A stretch of DNA of 7,284 nucleotides from Thalassospiraceae bacterium (GTDB lineage: Bacteria > Pseudomonadota > Alphaproteobacteria > Rhodospirillales > Magnetovibrionaceae). Positions 1-6,167 of the stretch are shown here, piece after piece. How positions within the stretch are numbered: the first letter of the stretch is position 1; each line of letters opens with the position of its first letter. The notes below the pieces were generated by a model, which was given only the letters and a program-made list of their open reading frames with translations, was not told where the DNA came from and ran no database searches. The position numbers and the translations under genes were made by a program. The DNA lies in the NCBI GenBank assembly GCA_030637845.1, contig DAOWFT010000179.1:1-7284 (forward strand), written 5' to 3'.

Positions 1-494
1 AATCAATTGCGCCGGAATTAATGGAAAATGGTGCAGCGTTCGTTACAATAAAAAAAGATGGCAACCTTCGCGGTTGCATTGGCAGCCCGGAAGCAAACCA
101 ACCATTGGCAACTGACATTGCAGAAAACGCGTTTCGCGCTGCATTTTCCGATCCCCGCTTCCCGGCATTAAGTGTAGATGAAACAAAAAGTGGTTTGCGT
201 GTTTCTATTTCTGTACTTAGCCCCACCAGCGAAATTGATTTTAAAGATGAAGAAGACTTGTTATCAATTCTACGCCCGGGCGTTGATGGATTAATAATTG
301 AGGATGGGCCATCAATGCGTGCACTTTTCCTGCCGTCCGTGTGGCAGCAGCTTGAAAACCCGTCGGAGTTCCTTGCTCATCTAAAAATCAAGGCCGGAAT
401 GGGTGCGGATTATTTTTCCCCTACATTCAGGGCCTATCGCTTTATCGCCGGAGAAATAAAATCAGACTGGGACGCCATATCCCCGCTGAATTGA
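1..494 (+). CDS. AMMECR1-domain protein (AmmeMemoRadiSam system protein A-like), 5' truncated by window edge
   Basis: This is the C-terminal part of an AMMECR1-family protein. The frame is open from the left edge (first full codon at 3, reading S-I-A-P-E-L before the ATG at 21). Those residues fit the family region just before the conserved core, so the true start lies upstream and the ATG at 21 is probably internal. Counting from that Met, the family signature LRGCIG is at residues 16-21. It is followed by the A-F-R-A-A-F-S-D-P-R-F-P segment at about 37-48, VSISVLSP at 61-68, and the C-terminal LFLPSVW and EFLAHLKIKAG blocks at about 102-125. The molecular function is not firmly established. 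In many prokaryotes the gene sits with a MEMO1-like gene and a radical SAM gene, but those would be outside the window. The 80-bp gap to cysQ suggests it may not share that gene's transcript. Family assignment is firm; function is not. Confidence 0.9.
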   Translation, partial: SIAPELMENGAAFVTIKKDGNLRGCIGSPEANQPLATDIAENAFRAAFSDPRFPALSVDETKSGLRVSISVLSPTSEIDFKDEEDLLSILRPGVDGLIIEDGPSMRALFLPSVWQQLENPSEFLAHLKIKAGMGADYFSPTFRAYRFIAGEIKSDWDAISPLN

Positions 495-520
495 TCTTCC
501 AACTGAGAACGGTTTCAAAT
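491..520 (+). promoter_or_regulatory. weak sigma70-like promoter candidate upstream of cysQ
   Basis: TTGATC at 491-496 and TCAAAT at 515-520 are separated by 18 bp. Each matches the consensus hexamer at 4 of 6 positions. The pair lies in the AT-rich 80-bp gap between the AMMECR1-domain gene and cysQ, which is the natural place for a promoter of the cysQ cluster. Matches this weak occur by chance, so this is only a candidate. I see no terminator for the upstream gene in the gap. Confidence 0.18.
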
Positions 521-574
521 ACTCTGTTATTTCCCGATTAACCGATTTCAACCATTTTAAATCATAGGACCATT

Positions 575-1378
575 ATGACGGCAAACATTTCAATATCGCT
601 TCTCGATCAATTGCATGAAATATCAATTCGCGCCGGAAATGCCATAATGGAGGTTTATGCCACCGATTTCGACGTCGAGATCAAGGGCGATGCATCGCCG
701 GTCACCAAGGCCGATAAGCTGGCCGAAGAAATAATTACGGCCGCATTGAAGGACGAGGTTAAAACCCCCTACCCCATAATTGGTGAAGAGGCATTTTCCG
801 ATGGCCTGGCGCCAACGGATATTGGTTCAACCTTTTGGTTGGTTGACCCGCTTGATGGAACCAGGGAGTTTGTGAAAAAAAACGGCGAGTTTACCGTCAA
901 TATTGCATTGATAGATGCCGGGCGTCCGGTGCTTGGTTTTGTATATGCGCCTGCCAAGGGCAGTATTTATGTCGGCAGCCCCCACGGTGCGGCGGCGGAC
1001 CTTAATGTGGGCGGGGGCGTAGGTGAGAATGGAAGCGGGCTTGAGCAAATCAACTGTCGGCAAATGCCTGCAAGCGGTATTTGTGCATTGGTCAGCCGCA
1101 GCCACCGCAGCCCCGAGGTTGATGCTTTTTTGAAAAATTACGACGTAACCGATGAAATAAGCTCCGGAAGCTCGCTAAAATTCTGTTTGGTGGCGGCGGG
1201 TATGGCTGATATATACCCCCGTCTTGGCCGGACCATGGAATGGGATACCGCCGCCGGCCATGCGGTAATTTTAGCAGCGGGTGGCAGCGTCAAGGATTTG
1301 AACGGCCTTGAGCTTACCTATGGTAAGCCCGGTTTTGAAAATCCGCACTTCGTTGCATACGGCAAACAGGATAATTAG
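575..1378 (+). CDS. cysQ: 3'(2'),5'-bisphosphate nucleotidase CysQ
   Basis: This is a cytoplasmic Mg2+-dependent phosphatase of the inositol monophosphatase superfamily. CysQ removes the 3'-phosphate from adenosine 3',5'-bisphosphate (pAp), a by-product of sulfate assimilation and phosphopantetheine transfer, and so keeps pAp from accumulating. At 267 aa it has the usual full length. Visible motifs are SPVTKAD at 41-47, GEE at 70-72, W-L-V-DPLDGT-REF at 88-99 and MEWDTAAGHAV at 221-231. By family knowledge, E71, D91, D94 and D224 should be the metal ligands, and all are present. The DPLDGTREF form followed by an F-T-V-N-I-A-L-I stretch favours CysQ over SuhB or HisN. The ATG at 575 is preceded by AGGA at 566-569 with 5-bp spacing. 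The gene is first in a tight run, with only 8 bp to the next gene. SuhB-type inositol phosphatase is the alternative, but less likely. Confidence 0.93.
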   Translation: MTANISISLLDQLHEISIRAGNAIMEVYATDFDVEIKGDASPVTKADKLAEEIITAALKDEVKTPYPIIGEEAFSDGLAPTDIGSTFWLVDPLDGTREFVKKNGEFTVNIALIDAGRPVLGFVYAPAKGSIYVGSPHGAAADLNVGGGVGENGSGLEQINCRQMPASGICALVSRSHRSPEVDAFLKNYDVTDEISSGSSLKFCLVAAGMADIYPRLGRTMEWDTAAGHAVILAAGGSVKDLNGLELTYGKPGFENPHFVAYGKQDN

Positions 1379-1389
1379 GCAGTAACGTG
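1377..1389 (+). promoter_or_regulatory. ribosome binding site and GTG start of the Sua5 gene
   Basis: An AGGCAG stretch at 1377-1382 begins inside the TAG stop of cysQ and lies just upstream of GTG at 1387. No ATG in this frame lies between the cysQ stop and the GTG. The Sua5 protein needs the N-terminal residues that this start provides, although the first ten or so are not conserved. Stop-overlapping placement suggests translational coupling to cysQ. Confidence 0.5.
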
Positions 1390-2379
1390 ACAACACCGAC
1401 AAAACAAAGCAAAGAACCGCGCCTTCTTGATGTTTCGCACGAAACACTGGAAATGGCCGGCCGCGCACTTAAAGAAGGCGGGCTGGTTGCCTTTCCAACG
1501 GAAACGGTTTACGGCCTTGGCGCAGATGCCACCAATGACGAAGCGGTGGCAAAAATATTTGAAGCCAAGTCACGCCCGACATTTAATCCGCTTATTGTTC
1601 ATGTAAAAGACGCAGGTGGGGCCGCATTGCTGGCAGAGTTCACCCCATTGGCGCAAAAGCTAAGCCGGAAATTCTGGCCTGGACCATTGACCATGGTGTT
1701 AAAACGCCATCAGGAATCTCCATTGTCGCTGCTTGTTTCGGCTGGACTGGACACAATTGCCCTTCGTGTTCCAAGTCATCCCATAGCCCATGCCTTGCTT
1801 GAAATTGCAGGCGTTCCGCTTGCCGCACCCAGCGCAAATAAATCGGGCACGGTCAGCTCGACCGCTGGCATGCACGTCGCCAGTCAGTTCCGTGATGGAG
1901 TTGATATCATAATCGACGCTGGATCGTGCGAGGTAGGAATTGAAAGCACCATAATCGAGCTTTCGGGAAACAGCGCGGTCATCCTGCGCCACGGCGCCAT
2001 CACTACTGAAGAAATCGAGGCCGTAATCGGGCCCGTAGCAGATAATAAAGCTGATGAGATTAAAGCACCGGGAATGATGAAAAGTCATTACGCCCCATCC
2101 ATCCCGCTGCGCATGAACGTGAGCCCTGAAGACCGCGCAAAGGGTGAAGCCTATCTGACCTTTGGCCCCGACGCGCCCCGCCGGGCGGCATTGACCCTGT
2201 CTAAAACGGGTGACCTGCGTGAAGCAGCCGCCAACCTGTTCACCATGATACGCGCACTAGACCAACCCGGCATACGCGGTATTGCGGTAATGCCTATTCC
2301 CGATACGGGGCTTGGCCGGGCCATTAATGATCGCTTGATGCGGGCATCGGCGCCCCGGGGTGAAGGCGAAAGCCAATGA
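1387..2379 (+). CDS. L-threonylcarbamoyladenylate synthase, Sua5/YrdC/TsaC type
   Basis: The enzyme uses L-threonine, bicarbonate and ATP to make threonylcarbamoyl-AMP. The TsaD complex then uses this to form t6A37 in tRNAs that read ANN codons. At 330 aa it is the long Sua5 form, with an N-terminal YrdC domain at about 20-205 and a C-terminal Sua5 domain at about 245-325. Core motifs are PTETVYGLG at 37-45, KSRP-FNPL at 61-69, the WPGPLT block at 97-102, APSANKSG at 147-154 and GIESTII at 184-190. The linker motif APGMMKSHYAP at 227-237, which is thought to cover the active site in Sua5, is intact. The C-terminal IRGIAVMPIP and GLGRAINDRLMRAS blocks are typical of Sua5. The gene starts with GTG 8 bp after cysQ, and its TGA overlaps the next gene's ATG (ATGA). 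tRNA modification has no obvious link to its neighbours, so this looks like a co-transcribed housekeeping gene. Confidence 0.95.
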   Translation: MTTPTKQSKEPRLLDVSHETLEMAGRALKEGGLVAFPTETVYGLGADATNDEAVAKIFEAKSRPTFNPLIVHVKDAGGAALLAEFTPLAQKLSRKFWPGPLTMVLKRHQESPLSLLVSAGLDTIALRVPSHPIAHALLEIAGVPLAAPSANKSGTVSSTAGMHVASQFRDGVDIIIDAGSCEVGIESTIIELSGNSAVILRHGAITTEEIEAVIGPVADNKADEIKAPGMMKSHYAPSIPLRMNVSPEDRAKGEAYLTFGPDAPRRAALTLSKTGDLREAAANLFTMIRALDQPGIRGIAVMPIPDTGLGRAINDRLMRASAPRGEGESQ

Positions 2380-3818
2380 GCAAAAATGCAGAAAAAGCAT
2401 TGGAAAAAATCAAGTCCCTATTGGGGCCAAAAGGCTGGTCCGAGGACGAAGAAAAGCTTGGCCCCCGTCTGGTGGAGGAGCGCGGCCTTTTTAAGGGAAG
2501 CTCGCCCCTGCTGGTGATGCCGGCAGATACCGATGAAGTTTCAGGGATAATGAAAATTGCCTTTGCTGCGGGCATTGGCATTGTGCCGCAGGGCGGCAAC
2601 ACCGGTCTGGTCGGCGGTGGCGTGCCAAATGGCGAAATAATTATTTCTCTTGAACGCATGAGCAATATTGAAGACGTCAACCCCATCGACATGAGCATGA
2701 CGGTTGAGGCCGGATGCATTCTGGCCAATGTTCAAACTGCGGCGGCAGACGCCGGAGCGCATTTCCCCTTAAGCCTTGGTTCCGAAGGAAGCTGCCAAAT
2801 TGGCGGCAACCTTTCGACCAATGCCGGCGGTGTACAGGTGCTCCGTTACGGTAATGCCCGCGAACTTGTGTTGGGGTTGGAAGTTGTAATGGCCGATGGC
2901 CGGGTATGGAACGGGTTGCAAAGCTTGCGCAAAGACAATAGCGGATACGATTTAAAACAGCTTTTCATAGGTTCCGAAGGCACATTGGGCATAATCACCC
3001 GCGCGACCCTGAGGCTTTTCCCCGCCCCGACAACGCATGCAACTGCCCTTGCCGGGTGTGCATCATATGATGATGCGCTTAAACTTTTTCTTCATGTCCG
3101 CGCCGCCATTGGCGAACAATTAAGCGCGGTTGAGGCCATGGATAGCTTCGCAGTTGAGCTTGCGGTTCGCCATATTCCCAATTGTCGTGATCCATTCAAA
3201 GAAAAACAAAACGTTTACGTATTGCTTGAGGCCACCAGCACCAACCCCGATGCCGACCTTAACCGCCATATGGAAAAGGTTTTAAGCAAAGCAATGGACA
3301 AAGGTTTGGCCAATGACGTGGTAATAGCCCAAAGCGAAAGCCAGCGCGAAGACATTTGGCGTTTGCGCAATGCCATACCTGAGGCACAAAAAAAAGAAGG
3401 CGGTTCAATAAAGCACGATATATCCGTGCCCATATCAAAGGTACCGGAATTCATAAACCGCGCCACAGAATTGGCAAAAAAAGAAATGCCCGGCGTGCGT
3501 CCGGTACCGTTTGGTCATTTGGGTGATGGCAATATTCATTTTAATCTTACTCAGCCCGAAAATGCCGATAAACAGGAATACCTATCCCAATGGGGTCGCA
3601 TTAATACCCTGATACATGACCTTGCGGTTGGTATGGGCGGAAGCTTTTCCGCCGAGCACGGTATTGGCTTGTTAAAGGTTAATGACATGGACAGCCTCAA
3701 GCCGGGAGACGAGATTGCGTTGATGGGTAAGCTTAAAAAAGCCCTCGACCCAACGGACACCCTCAACCCCGGTAAAGTGCTTAACCACCCTGGGGCGGGG
3801 TCGGCAAAAAACGGCTAA
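2376..3818 (+). CDS. FAD-binding 2-hydroxyacid dehydrogenase, D-2-hydroxyglutarate dehydrogenase-like (GlcD/DLD family)
   Basis: This 480-aa flavoprotein has an N-terminal FAD-binding (PCMH-type) domain at about 40-215 and a C-terminal FAD-oxidase domain at about 220-470. FAD-site motifs are PQGGNTGLVGGGVP at 71-84, the G-S-E-G-S-C-Q-I-GGNLSTNAGG stretch near 135-152 and GSEGTLGIIT at 199-208. The C-terminal domain keeps GHLGDGNIHFN at 380-390 and SAEHGIG at 425-431. H381, H388 and E427 are the expected metal ligands and H428 the expected catalytic histidine. IKHDISVP at 345-352 carries the lysine that binds substrate in D2HGDH. Length and the GLVGGGVP...NIEDVN pattern favour D-2-hydroxyglutarate dehydrogenase or a related D-2-hydroxyacid dehydrogenase. 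D-lactate dehydrogenase or a glycolate oxidase subunit remains possible. No signal peptide or membrane segment is seen. The ATG overlaps the Sua5 stop by four bases, implying translational coupling. Confidence 0.85.
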   Translation: MSKNAEKALEKIKSLLGPKGWSEDEEKLGPRLVEERGLFKGSSPLLVMPADTDEVSGIMKIAFAAGIGIVPQGGNTGLVGGGVPNGEIIISLERMSNIEDVNPIDMSMTVEAGCILANVQTAAADAGAHFPLSLGSEGSCQIGGNLSTNAGGVQVLRYGNARELVLGLEVVMADGRVWNGLQSLRKDNSGYDLKQLFIGSEGTLGIITRATLRLFPAPTTHATALAGCASYDDALKLFLHVRAAIGEQLSAVEAMDSFAVELAVRHIPNCRDPFKEKQNVYVLLEATSTNPDADLNRHMEKVLSKAMDKGLANDVVIAQSESQREDIWRLRNAIPEAQKKEGGSIKHDISVPISKVPEFINRATELAKKEMPGVRPVPFGHLGDGNIHFNLTQPENADKQEYLSQWGRINTLIHDLAVGMGGSFSAEHGIGLLKVNDMDSLKPGDEIALMGKLKKALDPTDTLNPGKVLNHPGAGSAKNG

Positions 3819-3829
3819 AAAACCCGGAA

Positions 3830-3849
3830 TTCCTTGATTTCCTTGATTT
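3830..3849. repeat. tandem 9-bp direct repeat (TTCCTTGAT x2, plus TT)
   Basis: TTCCTTGAT occurs at 3830-3838 and again directly at 3839-3847, followed by TT, which begins a third unit. The match is perfect. It lies 12 bp after the stop of the flavoprotein gene in the spacer before lptF. Two TTGATT hexamers arise from it, at 3834-3839 and 3843-3848, and either could act as a -35-like element. The function is unknown; it may be a simple slippage duplication. Confidence 0.7.
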
Positions 3850-3861
3850 TTGCCATCGAAT
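3834..3861 (+). promoter_or_regulatory. weak promoter candidate for the lpt cluster
   Basis: TTGATT at 3834-3839 and TCGAAT at 3856-3861 are 16 bp apart, and each matches consensus at 4 of 6 positions. The pair lies in the only sizeable gap upstream of lptF and ends 68 bp before its ATG, so it is reasonably placed. No convincing intrinsic terminator for the upstream cluster is visible, so read-through from the flavoprotein gene is equally possible. Confidence 0.2.
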
Positions 3862-3929
3862 CCAGCACTTTAGGCCCTACACGCAATGCGCCCCACTAGG
3901 CACCTCGGCCAAGCGCCTCGGAAAGTACC

Positions 3930-5048
3930 ATGATAAACCGCATTTCAAGTTATGTTTTCCTGCAACTTGCAGTCGGGCTGGTGATGGTTACCGTTGCGGT
4001 TACCTGCGTTGTCTGGCTTAGCCAGTCGCTTAGGTTTATCGAAATGATTGTTAACCGTGGATTGAATGCCGGTGCATTCCTTACCCTGACCGGCCTGATG
4101 ATGCCTAATTTTCTTACCATCATTTTGCCCATAGCGATTTTTATCGTAACTGTTTTTTTCTATCACAAAATGATTATGGATCGTGAGCTTATGGTGATGC
4201 GTGCGGCTGGCATGAGCTCGCTTTCCCTTTCTAAGCCGGCGCTGGCAATGGCAATTGCCCTTGTTGGTTTTGGTTATGCGCTTTCAATTTATATTGTTCC
4301 CGCTTCGTATAAAATGTTCCGCGAAATGCAGTGGGACATCAGATACAACCTTTCCAATGTGCTTTTACGCGAAGGCGCGTTCAACGAAGTGGCCAAGGGA
4401 ATAACGATTTATGTGCGCAATAGAACACCTGATGGACAGTTACTTGGCATTTTAGCTCATGACAGTCGAATTAAAGGCGGTGAGTACACCCTGATGGCCG
4501 AAAGCGGGGCCATGATAAGGACCAAAGAAGGCGCAAGGGTTGTGCTGTCAAAAGGTAACCGTCAAAGTTTTGATAAAAAAACCAACCAGCTTTCTCTTTT
4601 GTATTTTGATCGCTATCTTTTTGATATGAAAAGCGAAAACAAGGTTGGTGGCGTACGCTTTCACGAACCGCGCGAACTTACCTTGAGCGAACTTAACAAC
4701 ATGGATCTAACAAATGTTAGGGGTGCGGGAAAGTTCACGGTGGAGATACACCGCAGGCTGGCCTTGCCGTGGAGCGCCATGGGTTTCGTATTTATTGCTT
4801 TGGCTTCATTGATGGGGGGAAGCTTTTCCCGACGAGGCGAGACCAAGCGTGTAATAATGGCGATAGTTCTGGCCGGGGCATATCAGGCGGGGATACTTTC
4901 CGCAATAAGTGCGGCCGCAAAACAATCCGCCCTTACGCCGCTTATCTATGTTGTGACGCTGACCCCCATTATAGTTGGCTTGATTGCATTGACGCTAGGT
5001 ACGGTAAAACTAAGGAAACGCCAGCAGTTAACTGCTGGCGGTGTTTAG
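3930..5048 (+). CDS. lptF: LPS export ABC transporter permease LptF
   Basis: This is one of the two inner-membrane permease halves of the LptB2FG complex, which extracts LPS from the inner membrane and passes it to LptC and the Lpt bridge. The 372-aa protein has the standard LptF/LptG (YjgP/YjgQ) layout. Three N-terminal membrane segments lie at about 10-30, 58-78 and 103-123, a periplasmic beta-jellyroll-like region at about 124-270, and three C-terminal segments at about 278-296, 308-328 and 336-357. DRELMVMRAAGMS at 84-96 is the cytoplasmic coupling region expected to meet LptB. VEIHRRLALPWSAM at 271-284 is the conserved entry to the fourth segment. LptF rather than LptG is inferred from its first position and the WLSQSLRFIEMIVNRG block at 29-44. 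The ATG at 3930 has GGAAAG at 3920-3925. Upstream the frame is open only back to 3900, with no other start codon. LptB, LptC and LptA are not in the window. Confidence 0.94.
   Translation: MINRISSYVFLQLAVGLVMVTVAVTCVVWLSQSLRFIEMIVNRGLNAGAFLTLTGLMMPNFLTIILPIAIFIVTVFFYHKMIMDRELMVMRAAGMSSLSLSKPALAMAIALVGFGYALSIYIVPASYKMFREMQWDIRYNLSNVLLREGAFNEVAKGITIYVRNRTPDGQLLGILAHDSRIKGGEYTLMAESGAMIRTKEGARVVLSKGNRQSFDKKTNQLSLLYFDRYLFDMKSENKVGGVRFHEPRELTLSELNNMDLTNVRGAGKFTVEIHRRLALPWSAMGFVFIALASLMGGSFSRRGETKRVIMAIVLAGAYQAGILSAISAAAKQSALTPLIYVVTLTPIIVGLIALTLGTVKLRKRQQLTAGGV
5019..5040 (+). repeat. perfect 22-bp palindrome at the 3' end of lptF
   Basis: The stretch equals its own reverse complement: CGCCAGCAG, then TTAA, then CTGCTGGCG. 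As RNA it can form a 9-bp GC-rich stem with a UUAA loop. It lies inside the last codons of lptF, five bases before the stop codon and six bases before the AGGGGGA that should serve lptG. Only three T residues follow within the next six bases, so it is a poor intrinsic terminator. It could be an mRNA processing or stability hairpin, a partial attenuator, or a dyad-symmetric protein-binding site. Its function is not known. Confidence 0.75.
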
Positions 5049-5063
5049 GGGGATGGACATTTG
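5047..5063 (+). promoter_or_regulatory. ribosome binding site and TTG start of lptG
   Basis: AGGGGGA at 5047-5053 overlaps the lptF stop and lies 7 bp before TTG at 5061. Upstream in this frame the only codons before the lptF stop are GGG GAT GGA CAT, so no ATG or GTG start exists between the genes. The protein from TTG begins directly with the conserved T-L-S-x-Y-I-G-R-N-F-L family N-terminus, which supports it. A nearby ATG at 5053 is out of frame and stops after three codons. Confidence 0.65.
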
Positions 5064-6161
5064 AAAATATCCAGCACCCTTTCGCTTTATATTGGCAGAA
5101 ATTTCCTTGTTGCCTTTATGGCGTTCTTTATCGGTCTTCTGGCCCTGATATTTCTTCTTGATGTTATGGAACTGTTACGCAGGGCCGCATCAAAGCCAGA
5201 GGTCACTAACGCATTGGTATTTGAAATGGCCATAATGAAGTTGCCGCATATGGGGCAACTGCTTTTCCCGTTTGCGGTATTGTTTGCGGGGATGGCTTCT
5301 TTTTGGAGGCTGTCTCGCTCCAGCGAGTTGGCAATAACCCGCGCCGCAGGTATATCGGCCTGGCAATTTCTGGTTCCGGTTATTTTGATTGCGTTCATCT
5401 TGGGCGTTTTAAAAGTTGCCGCCTTCAACCCACTGGCGTCATCAACCCTTAGTCGTTTCCAGCAACTTGAAGCCGTCCACATGAAGGGACAAAAAAACTT
5501 TCTTGCCATTTCTGCCGGCGGATTATGGTTAAGACAGGGCGGAACTGATGGTCAGGCGGTTATTCACGCCGGCAGTATTTTCCAACAGGCCGATAGTGCG
5601 GAAATAAGCGAGGTAACGGTTTTCCTTTACCGGCAGAACGATTCATTCGTTGGCCGGATTGATGCGACAAGCGCAATTTTGAAAGAAGGTTTCTGGTTGC
5701 TGTCAAATGCGTGGATAAGCGAGGGCGATACGCCGTCATACATGGTTAACGAATACGAGCTGGCAACCGACCTGACCATAACCAAGATACAAGACAATTT
5801 TGCCCCACCCGAAACCATGTCTTTCTGGGACTTGCCGAATTTCATTAAAACGCTTGAAAAATCAGGGTTTTCTGCCACCCGTCACCGCCTACACTGGCAT
5901 TCCCTGTTGGCGGCTCCGTTGCTGCTATGCGCAATGGTATTGATAGCGGCAACCTTTACCCTGCGCCACGCCCGCAAGGGTACAACATCCCTTATTATTG
6001 GAAGTGGTGCCATGGCCGGATTTTTGCTTTATTTCTTTTCAGATGTTGTTTTTGCATTGGGATTATCTGAAAGTATTCCAGTGGTATTAGCTGCGTGGGC
6101 ACCATCTGGTGTTGCCACAATGTTGGGGCTGGCGATGCTGCTCCACCTCGAGGATGGATAA
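5061..6161 (+). CDS. lptG: LPS export ABC transporter permease LptG
   Basis: This is the second permease half of LptB2FG and a paralogue of LptF, acting in the inner membrane. The 366-aa protein has membrane segments at about 14-35, 62-83 and 100-121, a periplasmic domain at about 125-275, and segments at about 279-299, 309-333 and 338-362. Diagnostic blocks are LSLYIGRNFL near the N-terminus, IFLLDVMELLRRAA at 30-43 and SSELAITRAAGIS at 87-99, the coupling region facing LptB. The NPLAS stretch after the third segment is also typical. The start is a TTG, 12 bp after the lptF stop and in the same reading frame as lptF. Expression is therefore likely coupled to lptF. The stop is followed after 3 bp by lptD. 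Assignment as LptG rather than LptF rests on position and the N-terminal LDVMELLRRA block. Confidence 0.93.
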   Translation: MKISSTLSLYIGRNFLVAFMAFFIGLLALIFLLDVMELLRRAASKPEVTNALVFEMAIMKLPHMGQLLFPFAVLFAGMASFWRLSRSSELAITRAAGISAWQFLVPVILIAFILGVLKVAAFNPLASSTLSRFQQLEAVHMKGQKNFLAISAGGLWLRQGGTDGQAVIHAGSIFQQADSAEISEVTVFLYRQNDSFVGRIDATSAILKEGFWLLSNAWISEGDTPSYMVNEYELATDLTITKIQDNFAPPETMSFWDLPNFIKTLEKSGFSATRHRLHWHSLLAAPLLLCAMVLIAATFTLRHARKGTTSLIIGSGAMAGFLLYFFSDVVFALGLSESIPVVLAAWAPSGVATMLGLAMLLHLEDG

Positions 6162-6167
6162 ACCGTG
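6150..6167 (+). promoter_or_regulatory. ribosome binding site and GTG start of lptD
   Basis: GAGGA at 6150-6154 lies within the last codons of lptG, 10 bp before GTG at 6165. This start gives a complete signal peptide with its basic N-terminus, whereas the next in-frame Met (ATG at 6210) would remove most of the peptide. The GTG is only 3 bp past the lptG TAA, which points to translational coupling. Confidence 0.55.

Noticed and set aside
21..23. ATG at 21 as the true start of the AMMECR1-domain gene
   Set aside because: The frame is open back to the window edge with residues fitting the family upstream of this Met, and a start here would remove the N-terminal part of the domain. The gene is better treated as cut by the edge.
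510..544. CGGTT/AACCG inverted repeat upstream of cysQ as a terminator or operator
   Set aside because: The stem is only 5 bp with a 25-base loop and no T-tract, which is well within chance.
2324..2728. 134-codon minus-strand frame opposite the Sua5-flavoprotein junction
   Set aside because: It is antisense to conserved FAD-binding motifs, rich in Pro, Ser and Arg as expected for a shadow frame, and has no supporting start context.
3388..3395. A8 run in the flavoprotein gene (and a similar A8 in cysQ at 875-882) as programmed frameshift sites
   Set aside because: Both genes read through in one frame to their full expected lengths with motifs intact on both sides, so no frameshift is needed.
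3818..3850. Intrinsic terminator after the flavoprotein gene
   Set aside because: GGAATTCC is self-complementary but too short to form a looped hairpin, and the T-run near 3847-3850 has no GC stem before it.
4769..5161. 130-codon plus-strand frame spanning the lptF-lptG junction
   Set aside because: It overlaps two well-supported genes in another frame and has no recognisable domain. Its cysteine- and tryptophan-rich mix is typical of out-of-frame translation.
5087..5509. 140-codon minus-strand frame opposite lptG
   Set aside because: It is wholly antisense to a conserved gene, shows no family motif, and resembles the mirror of membrane-protein codons.
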